A stretch of 64,000 nucleotides of DNA, taken from contig JACKHI010000001.1 of the NCBI GenBank assembly GCA_020639075.1, forward strand, positions 1,736,001 to 1,800,000, written 5' to 3'. The notes under the pieces are model-generated. The model worked only from the letters and a program-made list of their open reading frames with translations. It was not told where the DNA came from and ran no database searches. The position numbers and the translations under genes are program-made. This stretch comes from Phycisphaerales bacterium. Lineage in GTDB: Bacteria; Planctomycetota; Phycisphaerae; UBA1845; UTPLA1. Positions 43,881-51,786 of this stretch are shown here, piece by piece; position 1 is the first letter of the stretch; each line of letters starts with the position of its first letter.

Positions 43881-44394
43881 GGCCAGACTCCTTTCTAGTG
43901 CGTTCTCGGTCCGATGTGTGCTTATTAGTCCAACTCGATGGCCAGACGATGGTTTGGCGTTCGTCGTCGCAAAAGCCGTTATTTCTCGCCGCCGGACGGT
44001 TACGAGTTGCTTCCTTGTCGGATTCGGTGAGTCGGTAAAGCCGACGGAATTTGCGTGTTGCGCTCACCCATGCGGCCTTCGCTTTGCGTAAGCAGATGAG
44101 AACGAGAATCAGGAACGGCAGGAGCACCAGCGTCACCGCCAACGCGACATACGGAACCAATAGACCGTTGATCACGCCGTCGGCATGAGTCTCAACGTGA
44201 GCGGGTGATTCCGGCGCCCCATGCTGCTGGCCGATCATCCGCAACAGCGCGATGACTGACAGCACCGCAGTACACACGGCAAGTGCAAGACGGCCGCCGG
44301 CTCCGAACACCTCTGCTCGTCTCAATGCGAATAGCGAGCATGCGAACACAAAAACGCCGATCACCAGCAAGGCGATTGACGCCAACGTACTCAT
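43864..44394 (-). CDS. Three-helix membrane protein
   Basis: 176 residues from ATG 44394 (GGAG 8 bases upstream). Hydrophobic segments are visible at about residues 5-25, 40-60 and 75-105 (STLASIALLVIGVFVFACSL; LALAVCTAVLSVIALLRMI; VPYVALAVTLVLLPFLILVL). A basic cytoplasmic tail follows (KAKAAWVSATRKFRRLYRL). Its 3' end overlaps the regulator gene by 17 bases, so the pair is probably co-expressed. Confidence 0.6.
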   Translation of the reverse strand: MSTLASIALLVIGVFVFACSLFALRRAEVFGAGGRLALAVCTAVLSVIALLRMIGQQHGAPESPAHVETHADGVINGLLVPYVALAVTLVLLPFLILVLICLRKAKAAWVSATRKFRRLYRLTESDKEATRNRPAARNNGFCDDERQTIVWPSSWTNKHTSDRERTRKESGREQKR

Positions 44395-44577
44395 GATTTC
44401 TGCTCCCAAAACCCACGATCGTGCCGGCCGGGGCGGGCGCGAACGGGCCACGCGCGAAATCTTCCATTCGCACGACAATCGGATACGATGGGGAGCAGGA
44501 AGCGCGGGCCAGATCTGCAACCACGCGGAGGGCCTCGGCCCCCTGCTCGCCCTTGGTGAATCAACTTCGGTTGTTCG

Positions 44578-45381
44578 TCAGGGGCGTTTTTTCGCGCCCC
44601 TAGCGCCCCCTTTCTTCTTAGCCGAGTTCGTGCCGCCGTCACCCAGAGCGCACAAGAGCCCCGCGGCGGCCTCCCGAAACGCGGCAAGGTGACTGTCGGC
44701 CCTTGAAATGCACAATTCCAGGCGAGACACCTCCTCGCGCACTTGGTCGACGACGGCAGAACGCGGTTGTCGAAGGAAAGCATTCAGGAGTATTGGAATA
44801 TGTCGTTCGACATCGTCAATCGAATACGACGGGCGACTTCGCCGTTTCATTTTCTGTTCCCGGTAAAACTGATCGAGAATGTTCTCGAGTCCGCCTCGCA
44901 ACGCGTGGTAAATGATGTGGAGCGGGATCGGCGGTTCTACGAGCAGGCCTCGCCGTCGGGCTTCGACCAAGCTCATTCGCACCATACCCTGGAATTCCTC
45001 GTGATATTGGATCGACGGATTCTGCGCCGCGCTGCTTGGGTAGGTGTTCCTGGAAACCACCCTGCAAACGTCTTCGTAGTCCCGGAAGACTCGCACATAC
45101 ACACGGAGGTATTCCTGGAGTTCTGAGATAGGGTCGTCCAATCCAACGGTATTCGCTCGAGAGCGCTCGTACATCTCGCCCCACATGAGGTCGAACATGG
45201 CTTTAAGAATTCCACCCTTGCTCCCGAATTTCTTGAAAAACAGGCCCTCCGAATACTCGCCTCCCCCGAGGTCTTTGGTTCGAGTGTCGTGATACCCTTT
45301 CATCGCGAATATCGAGGCGGCGTAAAGGAGAAGCTCGCGCGCGAGCGGGTCATCGGAATGTGGCGTTCGCGGGCGAGGCAT
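44578..45381 (-). CDS. TetR-family transcriptional regulator
   Basis: 267 residues from ATG 45381 (GGAGG 6 bases upstream). An earlier ATG at 45450 lacks one. HTH: LLLYAASIFAMKGYHDTRTKDLGG, then FFKKFGSKGGILKAMFDLM. The C-terminal domain is long (about 200 residues) with many charged helices and a basic tail of Lys, Arg and Gly. Upstream there is a dyad with GTGAG-6-CTCAC, likely its operator. It could control the ATPase gene pair on the other side. Confidence 0.88.
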   Translation of the reverse strand: MPRPRTPHSDDPLARELLLYAASIFAMKGYHDTRTKDLGGGEYSEGLFFKKFGSKGGILKAMFDLMWGEMYERSRANTVGLDDPISELQEYLRVYVRVFRDYEDVCRVVSRNTYPSSAAQNPSIQYHEEFQGMVRMSLVEARRRGLLVEPPIPLHIIYHALRGGLENILDQFYREQKMKRRSRPSYSIDDVERHIPILLNAFLRQPRSAVVDQVREEVSRLELCISRADSHLAAFREAAAGLLCALGDGGTNSAKKKGGARGAKKRP

Positions 45382-45398
45382 GTGTTCCTCCACTACTT

Positions 45399-45435
45399 GT
45401 GAGCGAGTACTCACATATTGTAAGTGTCCGCTCAC
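45399..45435. promoter_or_regulatory. Two operator-like dyads upstream of the TetR gene
   Basis: GTGAG/CTCAC with a 6-base spacer (45399-45414) is followed by GTGTCCGCTCAC (45424-45435), so GTGAG and CTCAC half-sites recur. They lie 18-54 bases upstream of the TetR ATG. A plausible repressor site, not proven. Confidence 0.5.
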
Positions 45436-45777
45436 GATCGTCACCATCAAAATATGAAGAATGCGCTAAGATTCGACCCGAAAGAGGAGCTGGTCCATAT
45501 CTCCTTCTTCAGAAGCAACTTACAGGCCAAATCGGCCCCTGCGCGATCAACAAAACGCCGCCCAGACAAGGGGCTATTCCGATTGTGGAACTTGAGACCG
45601 GTCGATGAGCGACCCAAGGACTCGAGGATCGTGCCTACGAGGCCTCCATACTGGTGAGTTCAACAATGAAACCGACGCGGGAACACCGCGCGGCTGCCCA
45701 ATTGACCCCCTCGCAGAGTCGACATCGAAACATTTATAAACACAGATGCCATGGTTGTGTCATTACAAAATGACACC
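45436..45777. other. Gap between the TetR gene and the ATPase gene pair
   Basis: 340 bases without a convincing gene; a short frame at 45454-45657 has no supporting feature. At 45758-45775 there is a hairpin-like dyad TGTCATT/AATGACA with a 4-base spacer, immediately before the ATG at 45778. It is a candidate operator for the ATPase operon. Confidence 0.5.
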
Positions 45778-46311
45778 ATGAGATTCCACTACCGAACCAT
45801 CACAAGCTATCGCGAGCGTCCCCCGAAATGGACGCTCGTCGAAGAGAAGACGGATTATCGTAGTCCGACGCAGCGATACATCGACAGCGTTGACCAATCC
45901 GTCCGCGACTCTCGGTCGTTCGCGTCCTTGGGTTCCGCCAACGACGTCGCGTCGTTCGTTTTTACCAACCAGGTGGCAGCCAACGAAACTACCTCGCGCC
46001 AGCTGGCGTACGTTATCGAGGAACGTCGGGCCCTTCAGCAGCGTCACCTCAAGGATATTCAATTCCGTATCGACGAACTCATGGAACGAAAACCGCTCCG
46101 TCGGCCCGGGTTGGGGTTCTATGACGACGCCACGCTCACCGAAGTCGAACGGCAGATCCTGAAGCTCGAGTTGGAGAAACGCGACGTCGAGCTTGCGCTG
46201 TGGCGCGACACGCATGAGCTGCGATCAAGTCTGGTCAACGAACGTCGGGACCGCGAGGCCACGCGGCGCCGCCTCGGGTACTTCGTCGCGGGAGACTATG
46301 GCGGAGTATGA
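45778..46311 (+). CDS. Helical/coiled-coil partner of the HerA-like ATPase
   Basis: 177 residues from ATG 45778. An in-frame ATG at 45751 is an alternative, and neither has a clear ribosome-binding site. The protein is mostly helical, with a long charged heptad region from about residue 70 (QLAYVIEERRALQQRHLKDI, LELEKRDVELALWRDTHEL). No nuclease motif is seen. The ATPase start overlaps its stop by 14 bases, so the two products are coupled and likely interact. Confidence 0.6.
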   Translation: MRFHYRTITSYRERPPKWTLVEEKTDYRSPTQRYIDSVDQSVRDSRSFASLGSANDVASFVFTNQVAANETTSRQLAYVIEERRALQQRHLKDIQFRIDELMERKPLRRPGLGFYDDATLTEVERQILKLELEKRDVELALWRDTHELRSSLVNERRDREATRRRLGYFVAGDYGGV

Positions 46312-47995
46312 CCGGGGCAAGGCTGCCCGGGTGAAGGAACTCTGCCGACTGCTCAAACCCGTGATCGGCGACCAGGCCGAGCGTATCTGGATGGGTTACA
46401 TCGCCGAGGACGAAACAGGCAAGGCACAGCTCCTCGACTATCTCGAAATCCTCGCCTCCCAGAAATTCAACGCCACGCTCGATGACCAGGGCCCGGGCCT
46501 GCTTCCACCAGGCGAGGCCACCGCCGCGGGTGCCTACCACTTAGGGACCGTCGCCTACAACGCTCGATCGATGTATCCGTTCGGGCTTCGCGAGGGCGAA
46601 TGGCCCCAGCATGTCGGTGTTTTTGGCAGGAGCGGAAGCGGAAAAACCAACCTCGGCTTCCTCATCGTTCAGGATCTGATCCGGGCCGGCAAACCCGTCT
46701 TGATTTTCGACTGGAAAAGAAACTACCGGGATCTGGCGACGCTGCCCGGATTCGAAAATCTCGCGATTTACACCGGCGGACGGTCAACGGCGCCGCTTCG
46801 CTTCAATCCGCTGATTCCACCGCCGGACACGTCGCCGCAGACCTGGATCAAGAAGCTGATTGCGGTTCTCGCCCACGCGTATCTACTGGGCGACGGCGTA
46901 ATGTTTCTGCTGCAGGAGGCGATTGATGCGACGTACAACGATTTCGGCATCTACGAGGGGAGCATCGAGCGCTGGCCGACCTTTCACGATGTGCTGGACC
47001 GACTCCGTGCCCGTAAGGCCGCAGGACGCGAGGCCGGATGGATGTCGTCCGCGCTGCGGGCCCTCGGCAGCGTCTGCTTCGGCGAGATGGACACGCTCGT
47101 CAATCATGGACACGACCGTGTCGAAGATCTGCTCGCTCGCCCGGTCGTGCTGGAACTCGACGCCCTGACTCAGAGTGACAAGGTGTTCGTGACGCAGGCG
47201 CTACTGCTTTGGATCCATCATCTGCGCATGACCGAGCCGGTCCGCGAGACCCTCAAGAGCGCGATCGTCATCGAGGAGGCCCATCACATCCTCTCGGGGG
47301 AACGGCGATCGCTGGTTGGCGGGCAAGGCGTCATGGAACTTGCCTTCCGCGAGATCCGGGAATTCGGGACCGCCATCATCCTCTTGGACCAGATGCCATC
47401 GACAATTGCCCCATCCGCGCTGGCAAACACATACGCCGTGTTCTGTTTCAATCTGAAGCACCGCGCCGACGTGACCGCGATGACCTCGGCGATGCTGCTC
47501 GACGATGACGAGAAAGCCGTCCTCGGGAACCTGCAAATTGGCGAGGCCGTGGTTCGGCTTCAGGGCCGGTCGGCGCGGCCGTTCATGATTCACATACCCG
47601 AGTTTGAAATTCAAAAGGGCGCGTTCACCGACGCGCACGTCCGGCAGCACATGACACGGCTGGGACTGCTGTCGGCACGCCGACAGGAACCGACGCGGCC
47701 TCGGGGCTCCGCCAAACTTCGTAACGATGAATCCAACGCGCATCATGCAGATACAAATATCGCAGGCCCGTTGAGGGCCCTCATGATGGACATCGCGGAC
47801 TTTCCCAAGAGTGGTGTTGCCGAAAGGTACAGGCGACTCGGCCTCAGCGTTCGCCTGGGACAGAAAATCAAAGAGGAGTTGGTGTCGCGTCACCTGATTC
47901 AGGAAGAGATCCAGACGACGTCCCGCGGCAAGACCCGCGTTGTTCGTCTGACCGATCAAGGACGTCTCATGTTGGAGCCTCCCTCCGAGGCATGA
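46298..47995 (+). CDS. HerA/VirB4-like AAA+ ATPase with C-terminal winged helix
   Basis: 565 residues from ATG 46298. Walker A GRSGSGKT is at residues 110-117, Walker B IVIEEAHH at about 323-330, with an Arg-finger-like region after. The pattern QHVGVFGRSGSGKTNLGFLIVQDLI is the DUF87/HerA type of translocase. After residue 480 a C-terminal winged helix is visible (KEELVSRHLIQEEIQTTSRG, then VRLTDQGRL). HerA-like motors act as hexamers that pump DNA. Here it follows a small helical protein, and a nuclease-like gene lies 434 bases downstream on the other strand. Confidence 0.85.
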   Translation: MAEYDRGKAARVKELCRLLKPVIGDQAERIWMGYIAEDETGKAQLLDYLEILASQKFNATLDDQGPGLLPPGEATAAGAYHLGTVAYNARSMYPFGLREGEWPQHVGVFGRSGSGKTNLGFLIVQDLIRAGKPVLIFDWKRNYRDLATLPGFENLAIYTGGRSTAPLRFNPLIPPPDTSPQTWIKKLIAVLAHAYLLGDGVMFLLQEAIDATYNDFGIYEGSIERWPTFHDVLDRLRARKAAGREAGWMSSALRALGSVCFGEMDTLVNHGHDRVEDLLARPVVLELDALTQSDKVFVTQALLLWIHHLRMTEPVRETLKSAIVIEEAHHILSGERRSLVGGQGVMELAFREIREFGTAIILLDQMPSTIAPSALANTYAVFCFNLKHRADVTAMTSAMLLDDDEKAVLGNLQIGEAVVRLQGRSARPFMIHIPEFEIQKGAFTDAHVRQHMTRLGLLSARRQEPTRPRGSAKLRNDESNAHHADTNIAGPLRALMMDIADFPKSGVAERYRRLGLSVRLGQKIKEELVSRHLIQEEIQTTSRGKTRVVRLTDQGRLMLEPPSEA

Positions 47996-48429
47996 ACCGA
48001 ATGTTCCACCGTGTGGCATCGACATGAAAGATGGTAAGTAGGCGGCGATCGAATCCTCAACGGAATCGGAATTCGAAACAGAGAGTGCAGTTTACGCGTC
48101 GATATAAGCGTAAAGTGTCGGTATCTGAAACCCTATCCACCGCCTGAAACTGACCTGCAAGTAGGACCATCCTACTCGGGTGGCGACTTCGGTGTCATCA
48201 CGCTGGCGCCGTATTTAAGTCTTCCGGTTCTTGATTGGATTTGAGCAAGTCGCGACATGATCGGCTCGCCGTTCCCTGACGCGAAAACTCCACACACTCT
48301 TTCGATGGTCATGGGCAAAATCGAATCATGATTCGCCCCACCGAATAACTCCCTATCAGAAACAACATTCCAGAGATTCCGCTGATATCGAACACGGTTG
48401 AGGCCCTTAGCGCGTTGATAACTCGCCGA
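47996..48429. other. Intergenic region between convergent genes
   Basis: 434 bases with no gene. The only notable element is the palindrome AGTAGGA/TCCTACT (48160-48176, 3-base loop), which has no T-run. Several short AT-rich stretches occur, but no promoter I can define. Confidence 0.5.
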
Positions 48430-48822
48430 TTAGCGGTTGTGTTCATCGAACGTCGCGATGCGTTCGACAAGTGTCGCCCGTATCTCGTCACGAATCCGGT
48501 CCGGCGCGTCCCCTCGAAGAAACCCAGGCGACAGCATGAGCGTCGTCATTCCATTGGCTTGATACACACGTTGCTTTCGCTCGATTGACTGCTGATAGGC
48601 GGGGTCGTTCGGTCGCCCACAGTATTCCACGTAGATTCCCAGGCCTCGCAGGCTGAAATCCGGATACCAGATTCGCGTTTGTCCATTATCCACAACGGCA
48701 ACCGGTTGCTCGTAATCGAAGGGTATCGAGTGACGAGTAAGGGCCGCGGCAATCTGGAGCTCGCCCCAGCTGCGATACGGGGCATGGCTGCAATCGGGTT
48801 CATTTGGTGCATTTGTCGGCAT
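48430..48822 (-). CDS. PD-(D/E)XK-like nuclease family protein
   Basis: 130 residues. Pattern of a restriction-endonuclease fold: an acidic residue in the first helix (WGELQIAAAL, Glu21), then YPDFSL (Asp55) and YVEYC (Glu66) on the next strand. The basic residue that normally follows Glu by two positions is Cys68, so catalysis, if any, may use a displaced Lys (Lys83). The rest is a short alpha/beta fold ending LMLSPGFL. Small versions accompany defence islands. Confidence 0.65.
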   Translation of the reverse strand: MPTNAPNEPDCSHAPYRSWGELQIAAALTRHSIPFDYEQPVAVVDNGQTRIWYPDFSLRGLGIYVEYCGRPNDPAYQQSIERKQRVYQANGMTTLMLSPGFLRGDAPDRIRDEIRATLVERIATFDEHNR

Positions 48823-49003
48823 GGGTTCGAGAGTCCGGCGGAGTATTTATTCTTTTCGCCGGCGGACGATCGGCATAGCCCCGGGCAGGCTCGGGTCCTC
48901 GACGGCGCGCACAATAACGGGGCGCGGCCTTCCGACCACGCCCCAGAATAAGGAACGATTTCACCTGGAGTGCTCAGTGAGCGGTTGGACCGCACACGGT
49001 ACC

Positions 49004-49324
49004 TCAGGTCGCGAGCGAACGGGCCTGGGCCTCGTCGATCATCTTCGACGCCTGTTCCTTGGTCAGATTTTGCGGGATATAGCGAACCTGCAGCTTCTCA
49101 AGGAAGGCGATCTGCTTGGGCGTTGCCGGCATATCGATGCTACCTTGCGGATCAAGTCGATCGACTCGATCAATGGCACGCATCTGGGCCACGCGGAAGT
49201 CCTTGCCGCACTGCTCCAGAATCGCGATCGCGAGATGGTCGTCGCCGACTCGGCCACGAATCGTCTCGAAGAGCTGCACGTAGTTTTCCACGCGGTCTTC
49301 GACCGAAAGTGTTTCGATTGTCAT
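49004..49324 (-). CDS. Small mobile-element protein with C-terminal TKQIAFLEKL motif
   Basis: 106 residues from ATG 49324, with a strong AGGAGG 8 bases before it. The upstream open frame to 49630 is not needed. A helical N-terminus (VENYVQLFETIRGRVGDDHL) precedes PATPKQIAFLEKLQVRYIP and LTKEQASKMIDE, a short motif found in many plasmid or ICE proteins. The function is unknown. Confidence 0.6.
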   Translation of the reverse strand: MTIETLSVEDRVENYVQLFETIRGRVGDDHLAIAILEQCGKDFRVAQMRAIDRVDRLDPQGSIDMPATPKQIAFLEKLQVRYIPQNLTKEQASKMIDEAQARSLAT

Positions 49325-50005
49325 GTTGGTTGCACCTCCTTTCAGTTGCCTGGAAAGGGAAACCCCGGCGGGACGCGGCCGCACCAGCTTCGTACGGGAG
49401 CGAATCCTCGTCCATGAGGTCACCTGGTCGGGAAGCGAGTTGCTACACTCCCGAACCACGTCTGCTTGCGTTAGGTTTTTCTTTTCCATGCACGGAACGG
49501 GACGACGGATTAATACGACTTTAGGCGGAGATGATGAGAGCGGGACCTCCATCATCGATGCCGACCCGTTCACGGGGACAGGCCTATTAAGACCGTAAGT
49601 CCGAGTGCTGGTGGAAAAGAAAATCCGCAAGCGCGACAGTGATTCGGCGAGATGCGCATGCGTGCAAGCCGGCGGTGACCGACAACGCTCGAATTTGCCC
49701 GCCGGCGAGGGTTACCGGCCGCAACGTCGGTGTCCCTGACTGCCGAATGAGATGCAATGGCACCAGACCAATCGCATCGACAACAAGCCACGGGGAAAAC
49801 GACGGGGTCGAGACCGAGGCGTAACGGGAAGGTCGGTCCGATGGCGATTCGGACGGGAGCATGGAACGGCAAAGTGAATCTCAGTGGATCTGAGAGCGAA
49901 AGGAGTCGGAAGGGTTGATTATAAGGTGCGGGGGGCGGGCCTTCTTCGGCCCGCCCCCCCAAAAAGGGTGGCCAAAGGAGCTTGGCAGAATCTGATCTAA
50001 TCAGA
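49325..50005. other. 681-base gap with a GC-rich hairpin
   Basis: No supported gene. The segment 49930-49959 forms a perfect 12-bp stem GGGGGGCGGGCC/GGCCCGCCCCCC around TTCTTC, 47 bases after the end of the DUF6573-like gene. It is probably the end of that transcript, though the T-run is absent. Other frames are short and compositionally random. Confidence 0.6.
49930..49959 (-). terminator. Strong hairpin downstream of the DUF6573-like gene
   Basis: Perfect 12-bp arms and a 6-base loop. The T-run expected on the minus strand is missing (AT-rich CTTATAATC follows), so it might be an RNA-stability element instead of a terminator. Confidence 0.45.
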
Positions 50006-50422
50006 TCAGTCTTCGTCAACGCCCATGATCGTCAGGACCGGCTCCGCCTGGTCGCCGGGGCCACAATGGGCCTTCAGCGTCACGGTCTCGTGTCGCCGCG
50101 GGGCCTGCAGGAAGACAACCTTGAATTGGAGCCAGTCTTTGTCGGGCCCGTTTCGCATGCCCCGTATACATAGAAAGAGCATCCAGAGCAGGTCGTGGGC
50201 GCGGCCCCGCTCGGACTGGCCCAGCGAAGCGGTGCCCTCGGGCGGAACGATGTACCGATGCCAGACTGATGCGGTGCAGGCGACCGGGATCCGGAAGCCG
50301 GTCTCGCCGGCCCATGCCGTCAGATCCACCAGAACACCATCTTCAATCGCCTGGGCCCGGGTGTATCGAAAGATCACAGGGGCATCGTCGAACGGGTTTG
50401 TCGAGTTTTCGATGTCATTCAT
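50006..50422 (-). CDS. DUF6573-like mobile-element protein
   Basis: 138 residues with GAGGTG upstream of ATG 50422. The motif FRYTRAQAIEDGVLVDLTAWAGETGFRIPVA at the start and TLKAHCGPGDQAEPVLTIM at the end match a conserved plasmid/ICE family known as DUF6573. The function is unknown. Confidence 0.75.
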   Translation of the reverse strand: MNDIENSTNPFDDAPVIFRYTRAQAIEDGVLVDLTAWAGETGFRIPVACTASVWHRYIVPPEGTASLGQSERGRAHDLLWMLFLCIRGMRNGPDKDWLQFKVVFLQAPRRHETVTLKAHCGPGDQAEPVLTIMGVDED

Positions 50423-50631
50423 GGTTTCACCTCGTTGTTTCTTGGAATGGTGATAGCGTCACGTGTGTTCGGGTGACGCCGGCGTGTGGGAATAAGCAGC
50501 CCGGTAGTTCAAGCCGCTTGTTTGAGCGCACGATCGACGTGAATCGGCGGACCGACATTGCCGTTCATGCAGGACTGAATGGAATGTCTTGAGAGATGAT
50601 GTGCCGGGTTCGGCACACGAATGGAAATCGA

Positions 50632-51156
50632 TCATTCGATTGCTGCGTTACACACCTCGAGCAGGCGCGACCGCGCGTCGGACCAGCCCAGAAGCCGCTG
50701 CGGAATCACATTCAGATCGTCGTCATGCTCTACCCAATCCGGCAGCCGGCTCTTCAACATGCGACATTCAAGCGATCGGTCCAGGTGAAACGCAAGATCG
50801 TTCATGGTGCCCAGCAGGCTGCGGTTATTGGTGGGCAGAATGCGAACCCCGCCGCGGTATTCTTCCAGGATCCGGTCGGCAACCTCTGTTCCGCCACCCA
50901 CGCGACGAACGGCATCATGTACCCGCTCGATCAGCCGAATGTAGACGGACTCCAGAGAATCGGAGTGTCCAATCGGGATGACGACGGCATAGAGCGTCCG
51001 CTCGTTGACGCAAAGCGCCATCGGAATCCGCCAATACCACACGAGATTGGCGTACCAGCATCCCAAGAGGGACTCGGGCATCTCCGGCTCGGGCCCTGAC
51101 ACATGCGTTTCATCGAAGTGGTCGATGAGTTTCCGAGTACAGCGTAACTTCATCAT
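50632..51156 (-). CDS. DUF6933-like protein
   Basis: 174 residues. MMKLRCTRKLIDHFDET, then LGCWYANLVWYWRIPMALCVNERTLYAVV and NRSLLGTMNDLAFHLD are the hallmarks of DUF6933, found next to mobile elements. There is a 209-base gap to the DUF6573-like gene downstream. The role is unknown. Confidence 0.75.
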   Translation of the reverse strand: MMKLRCTRKLIDHFDETHVSGPEPEMPESLLGCWYANLVWYWRIPMALCVNERTLYAVVIPIGHSDSLESVYIRLIERVHDAVRRVGGGTEVADRILEEYRGGVRILPTNNRSLLGTMNDLAFHLDRSLECRMLKSRLPDWVEHDDDLNVIPQRLLGWSDARSRLLEVCNAAIE

Positions 51157-51243
51157 GATCGAGTGGCTTCTGTAGGGCGTCGTGGTTCCTTGCGTAAGGA
51201 ATCAGCGGCATGCACTCGCATCGAAACAGACGACGTCTCGATT

Positions 51244-51786
51244 CTACGGACTCGCCTTCCAGAAGGTCCAGCCGTTGGTGACGCCACCAGCACGCCCGAG
51301 GTTGCGGGACTGCCGATACGCCTCGGTCGCCTCGATAGCGGCGCGGGTGGGCGTGATGCAGAGCGTGCCCTTAGCTGAACCCGAGGTAATCAGGATGCTG
51401 CGACCACTCTTGACGCGGGAATTCTCGACGACGGTCGCCGTAAGGGTCTCGCCGTCGATCCGGCCGACGAGTTCGGTCCCGATCGGCCACCATTGATGGC
51501 CTTCGCGAGGCCGCCCCACGCATGCCGTCGAGACCTTGGACTCGCGCGTCCGAAGTCGTTCGCGTTCTCCCACGGTCAGTCCCGACGGATCGGTTACGGA
51601 ATCATTCTGAATCCTGATCTCGATCACTTCTTCGTCCGTTGACGTCGTGGGGGGCGATCCGTCTTCCGGAAGGCTGTCGACAACTGCTGTAGAGCAAGCT
51701 GCGCCCGTGCCGCGGATCTCGTCGAGTTCCTCGGCCGACAGCAACATCGCGATGTCGAGCATCTGTCTGGTCTTTTCATCCAACAT
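51244..51786 (-). CDS. Protein with C-terminal RAMA-like domain
   Basis: 180 residues (AAGGA before ATG 51786). The N-terminal part is helical and disordered. The C-terminal half (about residues 90-178), with PIGTELVGRIDGETLTATVV and closing GGVTNGWTFWK, is like the RAMA domain (restriction-enzyme adenine-methylase-associated), which probably recognises modified DNA. ATG overlaps the VWA gene's stop by 11 bases. Confidence 0.65.
   Translation of the reverse strand: MLDEKTRQMLDIAMLLSAEELDEIRGTGAACSTAVVDSLPEDGSPPTTSTDEEVIEIRIQNDSVTDPSGLTVGERERLRTRESKVSTACVGRPREGHQWWPIGTELVGRIDGETLTATVVENSRVKSGRSILITSGSAKGTLCITPTRAAIEATEAYRQSRNLGRAGGVTNGWTFWKASP

Noticed and set aside
45454..45657. Short plus-strand frame between the TetR gene and the ATPase pair
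   Set aside because: No ribosome-binding site, no motif.
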